A stretch of DNA of 64,000 nt. It comes from Bdellovibrionia bacterium (lineage in GTDB: Bacteria > Bdellovibrionota > Bdellovibrionia > Bdellovibrionales > JAGQZY01). Below, in pieces: positions 52,753 through 60,588 of the stretch. The stretch covers positions 1-64,000 of the forward strand of contig JAUHWH010000002.1 of the NCBI GenBank assembly GCA_030424715.1. Reading direction: 5' to 3'. Numbering within the stretch: position 1 is the first letter of the stretch; every line of letters begins with the position of its first letter. The notes below the pieces were generated by a model. It worked only from the letters and a program-made list of their open reading frames with translations, did no database searches and was not told where the DNA came from. The translations under genes and the position numbers were made by a program.

Positions 52753-53070
52753 CTACCTTCTTTTTTTTGGAGGCTTTGTAAATGTCATATTTTCCATAAG
52801 GAGACTATCGCAGTATTCAATCGGACTGTCAGAGACTTGTGAAATCAACTCCGAAAGTAATCGAAAATCATATATCTCTTGAGCGCTCATTTCTTCCAGG
52901 TCTGATAATTTAATTAAACTCGCGCACACGTCTCTCTCAGCAGAGATCCAGCGCTGAATCGCACTATCCACACTATCAGAGGGATTCTCAGAATCTACTT
53001 TCCCAAAAACTGAACCTATACCGCCAAAGGTTGCCGCAATCCCAGAAACTATAAGCATTAAATGTCTCAT
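52753..53070 (-). CDS. Small exported protein, possible substrate of the HExxH protein
   Basis: The protein has 105 residues, starting at ATG 53070 behind GGTGAGGTGG. The N terminus (MRHLMLIVSGIAATFGGIGSVFG) looks like a signal peptide or small membrane anchor. The remainder is helical and acidic with two Cys and a basic end (KPPKKRR). No family is known. It ends 7 bp before the HExxH gene, and a hairpin precedes its ribosome binding site. It could be a peptide precursor, a chaperone or an unrelated lipoprotein-like subunit. Confidence 0.6.
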   Translation of the reverse strand: MRHLMLIVSGIAATFGGIGSVFGKVDSENPSDSVDSAIQRWISAERDVCASLIKLSDLEEMSAQEIYDFRLLSELISQVSDSPIEYCDSLLMENMTFTKPPKKRR

Positions 53071-53080
53071 TACCACCTCA

Positions 53081-53101
53081 CCGCTAATTTTGAGTTAGCG
53101 G
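53081..53101 (-). promoter_or_regulatory. Perfect inverted repeat before small exported-protein gene
   Basis: CCGCTAA and TTAGCGG form a 7-bp perfect stem with a 7-base loop, 11 bases before the ATG at 53070 and next to its ribosome binding site. No U-run follows, so it is more likely an operator or an RNA element uncoupling the two distal genes from the transporter genes than a terminator. Confidence 0.45.
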
Positions 53102-53173
53102 ATAACAGACCCGGAGTCAAATAAGCGAGTAAATTCAATTCTAATTACCGAAATCAATGAAAATAATATATAC

Positions 53174-54700
53174 TTAGCGCAAAAGAACCTTAGTAAAATC
53201 AATAGTATAGGCGAGCCCCCTGGTCGGCTTATAATGGAGCCTATTGCTCAGTGCTACCACCTTGTAGCCCTGAGCGATGGGAATCTGGATATAGCCTTTC
53301 TTCATCATATTTAGGATGCGCCTAACACCAGTAGCCACTTTGTTAGCCCCATCATAGGCTTTAACTTCTTCAAATAGACCCTTGATTTGACTAATGTCAG
53401 CCGGGAGGTGTGCTTTTCTGTGGGGCGACTCAAGGTTTATGCCAAGAGGTAGCAGTGGATCTGAATAATCCAAGCCCATTGCATAGACAAAGATTCCGAC
53501 GTTTTCGGGGCCCAACCCGTGCTCCATTGTGGGAGAAAAGTTTACTTTCACCCCAATTTTCAGCAGTTGCTTTCTCACAGTTTCAACATAGTCTGGATTT
53601 CTCAAGCCCTTTGGGCCATGAAACCAACCCTCTAATTCAACATCGCCAAACGAAGCTTCAATGATCTTTTTCGCTGCCACAGGATCAAATTCAAACTTCT
53701 CCACAGTGCTCCCCAAAGAACGGGAGGTTATAAGTTGATGAGAGGGTCGAAATTTTTTATAATCCCGGCAAATCTCGATTCTTTCTATTGCAAGAGAAAT
53801 CGCTTTACGAAATTCGACTTTTTTAGCAAACTCATTTTTGAAATTGAAGTCCAAATTGAGTATCGACGTGGGTAGCGACGACACGAGTATAGTATATCTA
53901 TCGTTATCGAAGAACGAGCGAGCAGAAGTGAACGCAGCAATATCAGGCTTATTGTCAAGAGGATCACCGGTTTCAATGAATTTAATACGAACGGGACACG
54001 GGTTATCTGGGTTGCACTGCGATTTATCTACCTTCTCAATATCCACAATAACTCTTTTTTCATCAAAACGAACCACTCTGTAGGGCCCTAATCCAACTGG
54101 AAATCTCCTATAAGAAAACAAGTCATTCTTGAAAGACTTTCTCGGACTAATCGGAGGTACAGAGTTAGCTAAGGAGTATAAAAACTGAGGATTGCTTTTC
54201 TTGAGTTTTATATAAAAATTCCCAATCTTGTCGTATGTGATTCCACTCACAATTCCCGGAAAAAACTTCTGCCCAACCTGCAGCTTGTCGACACCAACAA
54301 TGTTCCCAAAGATCGGTCTTCGAACAATTTTCTTTTCCGTAAGAAAAAGCTTTGCGATCGCAAACTCGATATCTTCGGGCTGAATTTTTTCACCATCATG
54401 GTATCGTAATGTGGGGTCATACTTAAAGTGATAGGATGAAGTCGAAGCGTTCCAGTTGTAGTCACTAAATAGTCCTGGGAGCAGGCTCATATCTTCATCA
54501 TAGCTAAGCAAAAAACCAAAAACTGCTGACGAAAATGCAAGCTGAGAATCTATTGAGGCTTCGGGAAGCCAAGGTAACACCCCAAGATTACTCGTTTGGA
54601 CTACGATAGATCGTGAATAATGCTCTACTCGATTACTGCGGTGGCAATTCACCAAGAATAGAGAGCCACACAAAAACAGAACCGACCACTGCATTTTCAT
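53174..54700 (-). CDS. Family-5 solute-binding lipoprotein (peptide type)
   Basis: The protein has 508 residues with lipobox FLVNC. Family features of OppA/DppA-like binding proteins are visible: LPGLFSDYNW, RYHDGEKIQPEDIEFAI near 110, and a late VRKQLLKIGVKVNF segment. It begins within the stop of the paralogous gene upstream (ATGA overlap). No ABC permease or ATPase gene is nearby, so it may act as an extracytoplasmic sensor subunit or share a remote transporter. Confidence 0.8.
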   Translation of the reverse strand: MKMQWSVLFLCGSLFLVNCHRSNRVEHYSRSIVVQTSNLGVLPWLPEASIDSQLAFSSAVFGFLLSYDEDMSLLPGLFSDYNWNASTSSYHFKYDPTLRYHDGEKIQPEDIEFAIAKLFLTEKKIVRRPIFGNIVGVDKLQVGQKFFPGIVSGITYDKIGNFYIKLKKSNPQFLYSLANSVPPISPRKSFKNDLFSYRRFPVGLGPYRVVRFDEKRVIVDIEKVDKSQCNPDNPCPVRIKFIETGDPLDNKPDIAAFTSARSFFDNDRYTILVSSLPTSILNLDFNFKNEFAKKVEFRKAISLAIERIEICRDYKKFRPSHQLITSRSLGSTVEKFEFDPVAAKKIIEASFGDVELEGWFHGPKGLRNPDYVETVRKQLLKIGVKVNFSPTMEHGLGPENVGIFVYAMGLDYSDPLLPLGINLESPHRKAHLPADISQIKGLFEEVKAYDGANKVATGVRRILNMMKKGYIQIPIAQGYKVVALSNRLHYKPTRGLAYTIDFTKVLLR

Positions 54701-56253
54701 CGAAATTCTTCTTGTTCTATTTTTGAGAAATCAACCAACCCAAGCGGGTCCCCAATCCGCAAAGACCTGATTCTATTTTTTACATAAACAACGGGGAACG
54801 TCTTAAAAATCGGAACCTGGACAAAATTTTCAGCATGTAATCTAGCAAGCTGCCCCACAATAGTCTTCTTTTCGTCTGCGCTAGTGGCGCCCAGCGCAAC
54901 TTCGTACAAAGATTTCATCTTATTATCCAAGAAATCGTTATTCACCAATCCATCATTGGAACCAGAATACAAAAAGAAGGGGTATAATACGTCATGAAAA
55001 GGCAATATTTTCCCAACTGAAGTCATCACTACATCTGAATGAGTGCCACGCTTTACATCCACAAAGTCACTCGGCGAGAACTCGACATAAACGCCAACAT
55101 CGGACAATTGTTTTTCAACTAATTTGAAAATTTTAGGCTTCTTAGATTGCGAAGAACCAAAGTAGAGAGCCTTCAGCTTTCTCCTCTCATCGCTTACATC
55201 TTTAAAATGACGAGATACAATTTCCTTTGAGGCACGCTTGTCGAATCGTCTTCTGGGTTCATCTATTTTTATTTTTTTGTTTAAAATCAAACCATAGATA
55301 GACTCTCTATCATTAGCATCACCAACTATTTCTTCTCGATCAATGGCCAGACTTATGACTTCTCTAAAATTCGAATTTTTCCCCAACTCATTTTCAAAGT
55401 TGAAACTAATCAGTCTGATCGCATCGGGAACCAAACCAACCACTCTTCGACGACGAGAGCCCTCTTCAAAGATTGAAGAATCATAAGTTATATCTGGGTC
55501 AATTTTTTTTATATCTCCAGAGTTATAAAACCTAACTCGAAGCGGCGACTTTTTGAAATCTTCTCGATTTTTAAAAGAATCTTTCAACTCCAACATCGCC
55601 ATTACCTTTTCCTTGTCATAGCTAGAAACTTTATAAGGACCACTCCCTACCGGTATCCCCTTAAATGAAAAGAGATCCGGGCCAAAACTGTCTTGCGGAG
55701 CTATCGGATAAAAATAGTGCGCTAAATTATGAAGAAAATATGGATCAAACTTTTTAAGGTAAAATGTGATTTGACTATCCTTAATTTTAATACAATCGCA
55801 CATTCCGCTCTGAAACGGTGTCCCTTTTTTGATTTTCTCAACCCCTTTTAAGTTGAGCTGAAATGGAAACGGTGGATAGTCCTCGGGCGTTAGAAATACT
55901 TTTAAGTACAAAAATTCTACATCCTGTGGCTTTACAGGATTTTTAGCTCCGAACTTATATTCCCCATCAAATTGTACGGTATAGCTTTTAGCCGCGGGGT
56001 CAGAAGTCCAAGAAGAGAAAAGACCAGGAACTAACTCAGAGTCTTCGTTTAGATATACACCCTGGGTAAACACATTTCTATAAAACACACCTTTGGCGTA
56101 GATGGACGAACGTATGTCCCATGGCTTGTTACCAATATCCCCCGCAAAATATACAATTTCTCTATCGGAACTCTTCTTTGCTGAATTGCCCAAGAAACAG
56201 CCTCCAATAAACACAGCTATCAACAGTAAAAACAATTTCCTCATATGTAACAC
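54697..56253 (-). CDS. Family-5 solute-binding lipoprotein (peptide type), paralogue
   Basis: The protein has 518 residues with lipobox VFIGGC. It has the same plan as the downstream paralogue (VPGLFSSWTSD, KNPVKPQDVEFLYLKVFL, LVEKQLSDVGVYVEFSPSD). The translation may start at GTG 56253, immediately after the kinase stop, or at ATG 56244, which gives a normal lipoprotein signal. It probably binds a peptide and presents it to the kinase or a transporter. Confidence 0.8.
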   Translation of the reverse strand: MLHMRKLFLLLIAVFIGGCFLGNSAKKSSDREIVYFAGDIGNKPWDIRSSIYAKGVFYRNVFTQGVYLNEDSELVPGLFSSWTSDPAAKSYTVQFDGEYKFGAKNPVKPQDVEFLYLKVFLTPEDYPPFPFQLNLKGVEKIKKGTPFQSGMCDCIKIKDSQITFYLKKFDPYFLHNLAHYFYPIAPQDSFGPDLFSFKGIPVGSGPYKVSSYDKEKVMAMLELKDSFKNREDFKKSPLRVRFYNSGDIKKIDPDITYDSSIFEEGSRRRRVVGLVPDAIRLISFNFENELGKNSNFREVISLAIDREEIVGDANDRESIYGLILNKKIKIDEPRRRFDKRASKEIVSRHFKDVSDERRKLKALYFGSSQSKKPKIFKLVEKQLSDVGVYVEFSPSDFVDVKRGTHSDVVMTSVGKILPFHDVLYPFFLYSGSNDGLVNNDFLDNKMKSLYEVALGATSADEKKTIVGQLARLHAENFVQVPIFKTFPVVYVKNRIRSLRIGDPLGLVDFSKIEQEEFR

Positions 56254-57642
56254 TCACTTCCCTCGACGCAATTTTAAAATTACAGCATTTAGCTCTTGGC
56301 TACTACTGGGGCGAAGAGATATTGACCCACCATGCATTTCAAAAACTTCCGCTGCTTGAGTCAGTCCAGTCCCCATACCGTCGTCTTTACCAGATGTGAA
56401 ACCGTATTCGAAGACTTTTCTTTTTAACTCTTCTGGTATTCCTGGCCCATTGTCTTCTATAATCAATTCAACGACTTCTGAATCACCTGCGATATTAACA
56501 TGGATGACCGGCATTCTGGATGTCACGGCTTCAACCCCATTATTGATAATATTTGAGATCGCTCTAGCCAGCCTGCTTCTGTCAATTTCCAAGTCAATAT
56601 TCTCCTCCCCTGGGTGAAAATTGATTTCGATAGTAGGACCATACTCAGCCCGTTTTTCTTGAATTAGATTCTCAACGAACTCATTAAAATCGGTTTTTTC
56701 TCTCATTAGTTCGAAGGAGTTCAATTCTAGTTTACCAATCTTGAGGTCCGAAACAATACTTTGGATTCTTGCTGCAGACTTCTTAATCAAGAGGGTGGCC
56801 GCCTCTCGATTAACATCGATTCTCTCGACCGCTGCCTGAAGTGCCCCCAGAGGTGACTGAATGTCATGGTTGACCTGTCTTCCCAGGCGAACCAAGGCAT
56901 CTTGAACTTCAGCCTTTTTAATCTTCTCGTTTTGGGAATTTACTGTAGTCAGTAAACGGCTAATTTCAGTTATAAACCTATCGGTCTCCTGAAAGTGTCG
57001 CCCTTGACTGTAATTCTTGACCTGAAAGTCACCCATAGGATTTGCTATTTGTTCATCAAGGTCTTTGTAAAGATTCTCGACTGGCTCTGAAAAGAAGGAC
57101 GCGGTATCTTTCAATATTTTTTTCAGAAAGACAAAAATAATAATACTGAGAAATAGAGAGCTGAACGCGGCATATAGATAGAACAGATGGTTGATTCGGT
57201 AAGAATAGTAAAAGTTCCAGGAGGCCTGACTTTGATCATGTATTTTCATCGAACCTCGAACAGTTGTGGCCAGAGGGCTAAAAAAAATCCCTTCCTGCAG
57301 AAGATTTTCTCCATATTCAGGCGAGGGAGAAATGCCAATCCAATCATTTTGTCCTTCAGCCAAAAGGCCACAACTATGGACGGCCCCAGAACTAGCAAAG
57401 GCAGCTAGGTATTTAGTAATAAAAAAAAGGTCCCCTATTTTAATAGCATTTACGATGAACTCCGAGTCGATTTCGATTTTTTGCCCAATACTACGATGCT
57501 TTTGATTGATCTGCAGTGAAAACAGTCCCAGACTGGTTATCAAAAAAAGAAAGACGCTGATGATAAGGGAGACCCGGAAAGTTCTTTTAATAATTTCACT
57601 GTTGATTGAATTACTTGTTTGCAAGTTCACCTCAAAAACCAA
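56254..57642 (-). CDS. Sensor histidine kinase, orphan
   Basis: The kinase has 462 residues. Two membrane helices (about 22-45 and 152-175) frame a periplasmic sensor of about 105 residues. The kinase core has the H-box VNHDIQSPLGAL (His259), the N-box SNIINNGVEA near 363-372, G1 EDNGPGIP near 396-403 and G2 GMGTGLTQA near 422-430. All catalytic parts are intact. No response regulator gene is in the cluster. It heads an operon with two peptide-binding lipoproteins, which suggests ligand relay to its sensor domain. Confidence 0.9.
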   Translation of the reverse strand: MVFEVNLQTSNSINSEIIKRTFRVSLIISVFLFLITSLGLFSLQINQKHRSIGQKIEIDSEFIVNAIKIGDLFFITKYLAAFASSGAVHSCGLLAEGQNDWIGISPSPEYGENLLQEGIFFSPLATTVRGSMKIHDQSQASWNFYYSYRINHLFYLYAAFSSLFLSIIIFVFLKKILKDTASFFSEPVENLYKDLDEQIANPMGDFQVKNYSQGRHFQETDRFITEISRLLTTVNSQNEKIKKAEVQDALVRLGRQVNHDIQSPLGALQAAVERIDVNREAATLLIKKSAARIQSIVSDLKIGKLELNSFELMREKTDFNEFVENLIQEKRAEYGPTIEINFHPGEENIDLEIDRSRLARAISNIINNGVEAVTSRMPVIHVNIAGDSEVVELIIEDNGPGIPEELKRKVFEYGFTSGKDDGMGTGLTQAAEVFEMHGGSISLRPSSSQELNAVILKLRRGK

Positions 57643-58270
57643 ACCGAACGACGAGCTTAGCCACCGCAGACGCCTGGAGATTTTTTTCCCGTTGGAAGAT
57701 CGGAGGCGTAAACCAAAACTCTCATTTTTTTTAACCGTCTATCTCAAGTCATTCAACAAATTGCCATTTCTCAAAAAACTAGCTAAATTTACGAAATCGT
57801 TACTCCACTTATCACCCATTCAGTAGAATTTCTCTAGGTCGATTGTAAATTCAATAGGACTGTCCAAGGGATGATCGAAGAAATACATGGCATCAGTTTA
57901 GCGCCCAAGGGATGATCGAAGAAATACATGGCATCAGTTTAGCGCCCAAGGTATGACCTCACAGGGAACGAACTCTGCTCCAATCAATCATAAAAAAGCC
58001 TATCAAATCAATTGAACTTCGAAAGTCCTCTTTTTTGAACTTTCCAGAGTACAATGCACTGAATACGCCCTCAAATTTCTGAGGGCCCGGTAGCTCCACG
58101 GAGACACCCTGCTAGACGCTGGATTTACTAGGGCGAAGGCACTTGACTCGGAGGTAAAATAGATTGTCGGAAGAGACCAAAGTGTCTAAAAAACCTTCAG
58201 CTTTTTAGTAAATAGTACCTGGTTGGAGGCACTAATACTGTTCAAACCCGTGGCATGGTACAGGTGTTCC
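57643..58270. other. Long intergenic region and helicase leader (about 630 bp)
   Basis: This divergent gap lies between the kinase gene and the DEAD-box helicase gene. It holds a 41-bp tandem repeat (57864-57951), a small stem CCCTCA/TGAGGG at 58068-58085 and a further stem CTAAAAA/TTTTTAG at 58186-58208. The stretch 58080-58200 is GC-richer and could be a structured 5' leader, as is known for cold-regulated DEAD-box helicase mRNAs. No ORF with start signals was found. Confidence 0.4.
57864..57951. repeat. 41-bp tandem repeat, two copies plus a partial third
   Basis: The unit begins CCAAGGGATGATCGAAGAAA and runs 41 bases. Copy 1 is 57864-57904 and copy 2 is 57905-57945, apparently identical, followed by a partial CCAAGG at 57946-57951. 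It lies in a noncoding gap. Confidence 0.9.
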
Positions 58271-59764
58271 ATGAAATCATTTGATGAATTAGACCTCAGT
58301 GCCCCGATCGCCAAAGCCATTCAAGAAATGGGCTTTGAAACCCCCAGTGCCATACAAGAGAAGGCCTTACCGCTTCTCCTCGGCGAGCCCACAGACTTTA
58401 TAGGCCAAGCGGCCACCGGGACCGGCAAAACCGCCGCCTTTGGCATCCCTCTACTCGAAAGAATTGACCCCAAGGTCAAAGCCGTCCAGGGACTCATCCT
58501 TTGCCCGACTCGAGAACTGGCAAAGCAGGTCGCCTCTCAGATCGATCTTTTGGGTAAGTTCTTAAAAATTAGCGCCCTACCCATCTACGGTGGCACCGGC
58601 TACGGCGATCAAATCCATGGCCTTAAAAGCGGATGCCAGATCGTGGTCGGGACCCCTGGGCGAGTCATCGATCATATTAAAAAGGGATCGTTGAACCTAT
58701 CGAAGATTCAGACGCTGATCTTAGATGAAGCCGACGAGATGATCTCCATGGGCTTTAAAGAGGATCTCGAGATCATTTTAGAGTCTTCTCCGCGCGAAAC
58801 CAGCCAGATCTGGCTTTTCTCAGCCACCTTGAGCCGTGAGGTCCGTCGCGTGGCCGACACCTATTTGCAGAATGCAAAACAAGTGTCTGTGAACAATAAA
58901 GCGATGCTTTCAGACTCGGTAGAGCAAGTGTATTTTTCTGTTCGAGAGTCCGATAAGCCCGAAGTTCTCTGCAAAATCATTGATTCCAATCCCGACATTT
59001 ACGGGATTATCTTTTGTCAGACAAAGTCGTTGGTGACCGACCTAACAAAATATCTGATCGAGCGTGGCTATAAAGTCGATTCTTTGCACGGTGACAAAAA
59101 CCAGAACGAGCGCGAGCGCACCATGCAGTCGTTTAGAGATCGAAGGCTCAACCTTTTGGTCTGTACGGATGTCGCTTCTCGAGGGCTCGATGTGAAAGAC
59201 CTGACCCATGTCATCAACTATTCTGTCCCGCGAGAGCTGGATATCTACGTGCATCGCATCGGTCGGACCGCTCGTGGCGGGAGCTCTGGCGTCGCCATGA
59301 GCTTTGTGACACCGAAAGGGCGCGGGGTCATTGCCCGCATCGAAAAAATGACAAAAAGTCGCTTAAAAGCAGGATCTATCCCCTCACGCAAAGAGCTGGC
59401 CTCTCAAAAAGTCGCTCGCATCCTTGTGAAATTTCAAGAACAAAAATACTACTCTCGTGCCGTTCAACATCTAGGAGAAGATTGGGAAGAGGCCATTGGT
59501 GACATGCCCATGGAAGAAGTCATTGGACGATTGATCACCATGCTGGCTCCTGAAGCCTTCACTGACCAGAAGCTGCCACCGATGCAGTCCTCGTTGACCG
59601 GTGGGAGTGGAGGCTCTCGAGAGCGATCGTTCTCCGGTGGCGGCCGAAGAGATGGAGGGAAAGGCAAAGACCGTGGCGGTGCTGGACGCTACAAAAGAAG
59701 TCGAAGCCCCAACAAAGCAAACGGGAGTGGTGAAGCCCGTCCCAAAAAATACAAAAGATCTTAG
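58271..59764 (+). CDS. DEAD-box ATP-dependent RNA helicase
   Basis: The protein has about 497 residues. All helicase motifs are present: Q motif (PSAIQEKALP), ATGTGKT, PTRELAK, GTPGRVIDH, DEAD in LDEADEMI, SAT, IIFCQTKS, TDVASRGLDV and HRIGRTARGG. The C terminus is a Gly/Arg-rich basic tail (RDGGKGKDRGGAGRYKRSRS) for unspecific RNA binding. It belongs to the DeaD/CshA/RhlE group and likely helps ribosome assembly or mRNA decay. I chose ATG 58271 (AGGTG upstream), since the 16-residue extension before it does not fit the family. Confidence 0.92.
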   Translation: MKSFDELDLSAPIAKAIQEMGFETPSAIQEKALPLLLGEPTDFIGQAATGTGKTAAFGIPLLERIDPKVKAVQGLILCPTRELAKQVASQIDLLGKFLKISALPIYGGTGYGDQIHGLKSGCQIVVGTPGRVIDHIKKGSLNLSKIQTLILDEADEMISMGFKEDLEIILESSPRETSQIWLFSATLSREVRRVADTYLQNAKQVSVNNKAMLSDSVEQVYFSVRESDKPEVLCKIIDSNPDIYGIIFCQTKSLVTDLTKYLIERGYKVDSLHGDKNQNERERTMQSFRDRRLNLLVCTDVASRGLDVKDLTHVINYSVPRELDIYVHRIGRTARGGSSGVAMSFVTPKGRGVIARIEKMTKSRLKAGSIPSRKELASQKVARILVKFQEQKYYSRAVQHLGEDWEEAIGDMPMEEVIGRLITMLAPEAFTDQKLPPMQSSLTGGSGGSRERSFSGGGRRDGGKGKDRGGAGRYKRSRSPNKANGSGEARPKKYKRS

Positions 59765-59784
59765 AAACCTATGAGCCCTGAAGT

Positions 59785-60345
59785 ATGACAGACTCCGTTA
59801 CTGATGTGAAAAAGAACGTTCTTTCGTTTACCGGGAAAATCCACCTGATACGCAGTAATGCTGAGTTGGACACAGCTCTAGAAAACCTAGGTTCTGCAAA
59901 AATTTTGGGCTTCGATACAGAAACCAAGCCAGCCTATAAAAAAGGTCAGATCTTCAAGGTGGCACTCCTGCAATTGGCCACTGAAAATGATGCTTTCCTG
60001 ATTCGCCTCCATGAAATCTCCCAGTTTCAAAAGTTGACAGTGCTTTTTGAGAACAGTGATATTATTAAGACTGGCGTTGCCATTCACGACGACATTAAAG
60101 CTTTACAGAAACTTTTCAAATTTAAAGCACAGAGTTTTGTTGAACTCCAAACGCTAGCCAAAGAAAAAGGCCTTACGAAGTTCGGCCTCAAAGGAATGGC
60201 CGAAGAACTCCTACAAGGCACTGTAAACAAAGGCTCAAAAATGACCAACTGGGAACGCCTGACGTTAACAAAGGATCAGCTACGATACGCGGCCACCGAC
60301 GCTTGGATTGGGCTTAAGCTGTATGAGAAAATTCAGGAATTATAG
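59785..60345 (+). CDS. RNase D-like 3'-5' exonuclease, DEDDy type
   Basis: The protein has 186 residues, just the exonuclease domain without HRDC. Exo I is in GFDTETKP, Exo II in GVAIHDDIKAL, and Exo III in YAATDAWIGLKLY, with the Tyr of the DEDDy class. Family members process RNA or DNA 3' ends. It begins 20 bp after the helicase stop and may be co-transcribed, forming an RNA-processing pair. Confidence 0.88.
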   Translation: MTDSVTDVKKNVLSFTGKIHLIRSNAELDTALENLGSAKILGFDTETKPAYKKGQIFKVALLQLATENDAFLIRLHEISQFQKLTVLFENSDIIKTGVAIHDDIKALQKLFKFKAQSFVELQTLAKEKGLTKFGLKGMAEELLQGTVNKGSKMTNWERLTLTKDQLRYAATDAWIGLKLYEKIQEL

Positions 60346-60588
60346 ACTACCTTTCCGTTCTCGCTTCGTCCTGTGCCGAATCTCTCCATGGACAATATGT
60401 TCGATCCCGCTAATGCCCACATTTTATTTAACTTACTGCCACACCGTGTTTCCGACACAAATTTCTTTAATCTCAATACAGGTTGCGGGACTATTGGAGC
60501 TCTTCGACAATGGTCCAGATCTTCACTTCCTAATTAGCTCTTATATATTCATTTTGTTTTCTCTAGCCACATTATATAAAATTTTAGC

